DNA of 64,000 bases from Circinella umbellata (Eukaryota > Mucoromycota > Mucoromycetes > Mucorales > Lichtheimiaceae), in contig JAIWNF010000014.1 in NCBI GenBank assembly GCA_025093555.1, positions 124,001 to 188,000 on the forward strand, read 5' to 3'. The position numbers were made by a program, and so were the translations under genes. Shown here piece by piece: positions 60,189 to 64,000 of this stretch (the stretch's first letter is position 1; every line of letters begins with the position of its first letter). The notes beneath the pieces are model-generated. The model worked only from the letters and a program-made list of their open reading frames with translations. It did not search any database and had not been told where the DNA came from.

Positions 60189-61574
60189 TTACTGTTCATC
60201 ATGAATCAAACTGGGCAAATTAAAAGCTGATAAATGTTGTTGTTGTTGCTGTTGTTGATGATGATGCTGATGATGAAGATGATAATGTTCTTGTGGTTGA
60301 GCCCAACTTGCAGGTTTTACAGCTAAAGGTTTCGTGGATACTCGACGATCCATTGCTGTTCCCATTGTCACCGAATCCATGTTATTACCGTTGTTCGTTA
60401 TTGCTGTTGATGATGGTGATGTAGTAGTCGTAGTAGTAGTATTAGAACGTTTTGTAGCACGACCAAGACGATGAACACGTAAATGTCGTCGCATATTACT
60501 TTGTACACTAAACTTTCTTGAACAACCAGGTTCAGGGCACACAAATGGTTTTTCACCTGTATGCGAATAAGTATGAATACGAAGAGAGGATGGACGACTG
60601 AATCCCTTATCACAATAAGGACAATGATACTTATTACTACCAGCTTCTTTTCTAGGCTTATCACTTGAATCCGAATGATGACTTTCACTATCTCCACCAT
60701 CACTCATAATAGGCGATTGAGGTGTAGCATTTGTACTTGTCGTAGTGGTAGTTGTGGAAGAGGAAGGATAAAGTTGAGGTGGTTGTTGCTGCTGACTATT
60801 GTTATTGCTATGGTAATCAATAGGTCGTTGCAATGTAGGTTGAAGAATCAAATCCAAAGTATTCGTTGAGATAGCACGACGATGATACCCAGAAGTCTGT
60901 AAATATTGGGGTCGAGCCCTCGTATTATTAACAGAAGGCGTATTTGTAGAAGTTGTAGTAGCGTTGTTGGTCGTGCTACCGTCGCGCATCATCGGAGCTG
61001 CTGGTGATGAAGAATAAAGCGGCGTTGGGTATGGATGAGAATAATCAGAAAAGGAACGCGAGTGCATATTTCGAGGAGATCGGTGCTGTTGTAACAACAT
61101 TGATGTAGGCGATTGGAAATGATATCCTTGAGCTGTAGGTCGTAAGGGAGGTGGGGCTAATTCATGATGAAGTTGATGTTGATGAAGATTAGGTTCAATA
61201 GGTGCAACAGGTGTTGTCGAATTCGAAATAGATAACTTTTGCATATGTCCTGGTAACCCACTTGCTGTCATTTCTGGATGAGGAAACAAACTTCTAGGAG
61301 CATGAGATGAGGGGTGAGTGGAATAAGGGACAGAGTTGGTCATCAGGTCAGATGCATGGCGTTTATGCCCGCTGCTGCTGACTCGATGTTCATTTGGTGT
61401 TGTCGTTGTTTTTTCTATTTTATCATGAGAGAAAAAAAAAAGGATTACATTAATTTGGTTTTTTTTCTTATCAACTTTTTTTCAAAATATGAAAATTATC
61501 AAGTTACCTTCAGCGCCGATACCCTGGAGCATCAATTGAATGGAAGGAAGTTTGGGTTTGTCAATAGTATCCAT
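60189..61574 (-). CDS. C2H2 zinc-finger transcription factor with two fingers
   Basis: Two minus-strand exons (61574-61508 and 61414-60189) give 430 aa, starting MDTIDKPKLPSIQLMLQGIG. The middle is Ser/Thr/Pro/Gln-rich. Two classical C2H2 fingers lie at about 285-309 and 315-339: YHCPYCDKGFSRPSSLRIHT with linker HTGEKP, then FVCPEPGCSRKFSVQSNMRR-HLRVH. The tail has Thr, His and Gln runs (HHQHHHQQQQQQQH). The fingers suggest a sequence-specific DNA-binding regulator of the fungal two-finger class. The target site and process are not predictable from this. The first exon was chosen because its GT donor at 61507 joins in phase and supplies a start codon absent from the second exon's conserved frame. 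Confidence 0.88.
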
Positions 61575-64000
61575 GGCAAGCAATAGAAATAAGGGAATGA
61601 AAAAAAATTATCTTTCTGCAACAAGACTTTAAAAAGAGTACAATGAATGGAGAAAAAAAGGATTAATATGATCAGAAAAACAAGAGTGTGAATAGAAGAG
61701 TGAAATGAGGGAAGGAATGGAGTTAAAAAAGAAAGAGGGAAAAGAAGAGAAAAAGAGTAGTGGAAAAAAAAAATAGACCAAAATAAAAAATAAAAAAAAA
61801 AGGGGGGAGGAAGAAAGGGAGTAGTTCTTTTTAGTATTAGGCGCGGGACTAAACCAAAACCATAAATATAAAAAAAGGTCGATCAGGAAAATAGGAAGGC
61901 TCTTATTTACGATGTTGATCGCTCAATTGTGTAACATACTATTTTAAATTAGCAAAATCTCGTGGACCACCATTAGCCCGAACCGCGCTTTTACATGTTT
62001 TCTCTTCAGTCTTAATCGAGATGCGCACCACGAGTTTTCAATAAAAATACAAAAAAAAAACAACAAAACAAATAGGAACTGTTCCACAAAACGCTTTCAT
62101 ATTTACAGTTTTTATTCCCATCCTATCGTTCTCTTTATATAATGTCTCATTAATACATGTTATAATGGCAACAAGACAAGAACAATAAGGTTAATTAGTA
62201 AAGAAAAGAACGGACCATTTTTTTTTCTTATCTTTTTCTTTTTTATCATGCATAAATAACTATTTGTTAATATTTATTAAAAGTAAAGGAGGTAATTATA
62301 TCGTGAAGATTACAATAGTAACAATATGCGGCTAGCGGCGACCGTTGTTTCAAGCATACCGTTCAAGGAGACAGGAAAAAAGATGTTTTTTGGAATGGCA
62401 ATCAATTTGACTCGCTGAGTTATTAATTATGAATTTTTAAAGGTCGAGAATAATCATCAAACGGGGGGACGGGGCATGGATCTACAATTTTTTGATTTCA
62501 TCAGATCAGCTTAACTTGGTTGTAATTAATATTGTGGAGTATAGAATTAGTTCTTTAATATATTTTAGTTAATATATTTTTGAAAAGTGAATCGCATATA
62601 AAAGAGCTTCAACTTAACAGTATACACGGGCATGTTCAATGGAAACGAATGGCGGCTTATAATCATCGGTATTTTATAATCGCTTATTATTGGTTAAGTC
62701 TGAAAATATCAAAACATAAAAGACATAACAACTATTTTAAGCATCTTGAGCAAATTGATGATGAATTCATTTATACTTTAAAATCCTTTGAATTAAAATT
62801 TATAATGTACAGAAAATTCTTTTTACTAACTTTTAATAACTATGTGATTTTAATATAATAGATTATGCTTAATTATGTATATCAATCCCATACTGAAAAT
62901 TAAAGCATTAGACAGAAATAAATACAAACACGGATACTGTATAATTTCTATACCATGCGAATTATCATACGATTTTCTAGCTTAATTTTTTTATGCAGGG
63001 AGGAATATTGGGTAATTGATAAAAAAAAATAGAATTAGACTCTCTCATGAAACGTGATTAAAAATTCTTTACTGTCAAAGATAGTAAAGTTATAAGCAAA
63101 GAGCTATATATAGGCCTTTGTAATTTGAAAAAGTGATGGTCCGACAAAACACATGATGCAAATTTTTAAAGGTAACAGGTGTTCTATCAGTGAAATGAAA
63201 AATTAATAGCAATCGCCCATAAACTATTAGTAACAAGTATATATGAATAAATAAAATATGAATTATCTCATCATTACACCTTACAAATAAACATTATGAC
63301 TATAAATATCGTTACAGAGTTTGTATGTCGTTGTAATGAATTGTAGCTAATATCGTTCACACTCTTTCCCCATTCATTGATAACATTATCGTTGGTGTGT
63401 ATAGTAAATAGACTAAAGAAACAAAAGGAAAGAAAGAAAAAAGGAAGAAAAAAGAGCCGAAAAGTCTGGCAACGTTGTTACTTCTTAAAAATAGAAAGAA
63501 AAGGACATATCTGTGTGCTACATTTTTGAGCTGGGTAACATAATCTTATTTTGTGTGAGTGCAGAACTATTTATAAGCTTTCTATACACTCTGTACATAA
63601 AAAAAATGCTAAGCTTTTTAATTACTTGACACTCCGTTCTACCAAAAACTAAAGCAGGTATAAAGGAGAAGAGATGATCCTTCATTTATAATATGTACTT
63701 TTTATGAGTGGCATACTTTATTAATAGTGCAAACTGTCCCCTCGAAACCGATCGACAGACACCCTCTTTTTTTTTCTCTCTCTGCATCACACGTGTCGAA
63801 CATTACCGATACCTTTTTATTTTATATAAATGCCTGGTAAAGGACAGTGTAGCACAGTTTATTCTTTTTATCACAATATATATACATATATATATATATA
63901 AACCGGCGATTCGTCTTAATGTTTAAGACGGTGCAACAATAATAATAACAATCGAATTTGAAAAGCTTCTTATTTTTTTTTCGTCGTACAAAAAAAGAAA
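61575..64000. other. Right-end gene-poor region
   Basis: Upstream region of the C2H2 gene (A/G-rich to about 61850), then AT-rich DNA to the edge. It contains a 7-bp inverted pair CTCGTGG / CCACGAG (about 61970 and 62030) that spans a tRNA-like length but does not fold as a tRNA. A 92-codon frame at 62580-62858 and one at 63708-63926 have no recognisable domain. Confidence 0.45.

Noticed and set aside
61969..62040. tRNA gene suggested by CTCGTGG / CCACGAG pairing 73 nt apart
   Set aside because: On neither strand do the D-, anticodon- and T-arms pair, and the A-box is absent.
62580..62858. 92-codon plus frame MKSESHIKELQLNSIHGHVQ
   Set aside because: AT-rich codons only, no domain, no splice or promoter context; probably chance.

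Overview
The window reads as nuclear DNA of a filamentous fungus, most likely an early-diverging Mucoromycota/Mucorales species. The evidence is AT-rich DNA, genes cut by many short GT-AG introns (about 45-130 nt, one of about 400 nt), fungal housekeeping genes (Aip1, eS19, beta-tubulin, Sec66, Eaf3/MRG15), glutamine/asparagine-rich proteins, and transposon-linked protein families that I associate from memory with Mucorales. The species cannot be named from sequence alone. All exon models were assembled by hand from splice signals and reading-frame continuity.

Layout. (1) 1-12.7 kb, conserved genes: the 5' end of a mitochondrial dicarboxylate-type carrier (minus), a decayed paralogue of it (plus), then AIP1, RPS19 and beta-tubulin, all plus. 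(2) 12.7-16.2 kb, a long AT-rich stretch with one unrecognised ORF. (3) 16.2-43.4 kb, an accessory island. It holds a 7.0-kb DNA transposon with Tnp2/CACTA-like transposase and a divergent coiled-coil partner gene, bounded by terminal inverted repeats and arrays of an AAATCCTGTG motif. It also holds a dead PIF/Harbinger pair, a dead Tc1-like element, two broken copies of one uncharacterised gene family, a very large gene joining a DDE-transposase-like catalytic core to a DEDDy 3'-5' exonuclease, and two broken Old Yellow Enzyme copies. (4) 44.2-54.3 kb, conserved genes again: SEC66, EAF3, an AGFG-type ArfGAP divergent from an LDAH-type lipid-droplet hydrolase, a disordered protein, and a 74-aa spliced PLDc_N membrane protein. 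(5) 54.3-64 kb, gene-poor DNA with a MITE-like repeat, a PAS-domain protein and a two-finger C2H2 protein.

The most interesting object is the gene at 34.4-39.2 kb. Its order of motifs suggests that an RNase-H-fold DDE transposase core is split by an inserted DnaQ/Werner-type exonuclease between the second Asp and the Glu, with a Cys-rich N-terminus and a Cys cluster at the C-terminus. The model is continuous except for one apparent single-base deletion. The 7.0-kb Tnp2-like element is the second: after allowing for one extra base in an A-run, its eight-exon transposase model stays in frame to the stop.
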